From the NCBI GenBank assembly GCA_019412865.1, contig DXOJ01000564.1, positions 8,667-35,939 on the forward strand: a stretch of DNA of 27,273 nucleotides, given 5' to 3'. The position numbers were made by a program, and so were the translations under genes. This DNA comes from Bacteroides sp. Lineage in GTDB: Bacteria > Bacteroidota > Bacteroidia > Bacteroidales > Bacteroidaceae. Positions 26,982 through 27,273 of the stretch are shown in pieces (the first letter of the stretch is position 1; each line of letters begins with the position of its first letter). Below the pieces are notes generated by a model, which saw only the letters and a program-made list of their open reading frames with translations, searched no databases and was not told where the DNA came from.

Positions 26982-27273
26982 TTAAAAAGCAGGAACAATC
27001 ACACCCACATTGTCTCCTGACAACCAAACTTTATCTCCGTCTATACGAACTACCTCCATCTCCATCCCTTCTTTGAGAAAAGAAACTCCTTGGAATGAGA
27101 ATTCAGTCTTTATCTTTTGACCAACAGCCGTGGGCTTCCCGTCAAACTTCACATGAATGTATTTGCTTTGATCCGAATTTTGCAGGCGATAAGTCAACCG
27201 TTTAGGATTAATTGCAGCCTGAAGTTGTTCCTGCTCTGTAAAAGTACAAATTCCATCCAAACTATAAAACCCA
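26982..27273 (-). CDS. C-terminal fragment of an unidentified protein (cut by window edge)
   Basis: A minus-strand frame is open from the right edge to a TAA at 26982-26984, about 96 codons. No ATG lies within the window. The only in-window start candidate is a TTG, so the gene begins outside. The visible part (GFYSLDGICTFTEQEQLQ..., then SKYIHVKFDGKPTAVGQKI, ending GDNVGVIVPAF) is beta-rich and soluble. I do not recognise the family. Being 19 nt upstream of the GLUG lipoprotein, it is probably another lipoprotein of the same transcription unit, but the N-terminus that would show this is missing. Confidence 0.6.
   Translation of the reverse strand, partial: GFYSLDGICTFTEQEQLQAAINPKRLTYRLQNSDQSKYIHVKFDGKPTAVGQKIKTEFSFQGVSFLKEGMEMEVVRIDGDKVWLSGDNVGVIVPAF

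Overview
The window looks like a polysaccharide utilization locus (PUL) from the chromosome of a gut-type Bacteroides (Bacteroidota). The support is two SusC/SusD pairs, a one-protein hybrid two-component regulator (HTCS), DUF1735-type surface lipoproteins, secreted S1 sulfatases and glycoside hydrolases, and start sites with AT-rich, mostly SD-poor leaders. No rRNA, tRNA, CRISPR array, transposase or phage gene was seen. Species cannot be assigned from this window alone.

Layout. (1) Positions 1-8561, minus strand: a tightly packed degradative operon read from right to left. It encodes a GH51 alpha-L-arabinofuranosidase, an S1 sulfatase, a GH43 enzyme, a second S1 sulfatase and a GH2 enzyme cut by the left edge. 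Gaps are 26 and 30 nt, then a 4-nt ATGA overlap, then 5 nt. (2) Positions 8562-8769: divergent regulatory region. (3) Positions 8770-12780, plus strand: the HTCS. (4) Positions 12781-13220: a gene-free region between converging transcripts, with an elaborate interleaved inverted-repeat element and a rho-independent terminator for the minus-strand operon. (5) Positions 13221-24174, minus strand: an uptake operon in the order SusC2, SusD2, SusC1, SusD1, DUF1735-type lipoprotein. (6) Positions 24309-27273, minus strand: a second GH43 enzyme, a GLUG-repeat lipoprotein and the C-terminal end of an unidentified protein cut by the right edge.

Working model (inference from family knowledge): surface lipoproteins and SusD proteins capture a glycan and the two SusC porins import its fragments. 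In the periplasm or at the surface, sulfatases, arabinofuranosidase/GH43 and GH2 activities strip sulfate, arabinose and probably galactose-like residues. The HTCS senses a breakdown product in the periplasm and activates the flanking operons. Two sulfatases together with GH51, two GH43 and a GH2 suggest a sulfated, arabinose-containing glycan, for example a sulfated arabinan or arabinogalactan of algal or marine-plant type. That is the most interesting biological hypothesis here, but the GH43, GH2 and S1 families are too diverse for sequence alone to prove it.

Points worth a second look: both sulfatases carry serine, not cysteine, at the formylglycine position; SusC1 lacks the usual EVVVVGYG segment that SusC2 has; and the 12910-13005 element interleaves a perfect 16-bp and a perfect 25-bp inverted repeat.
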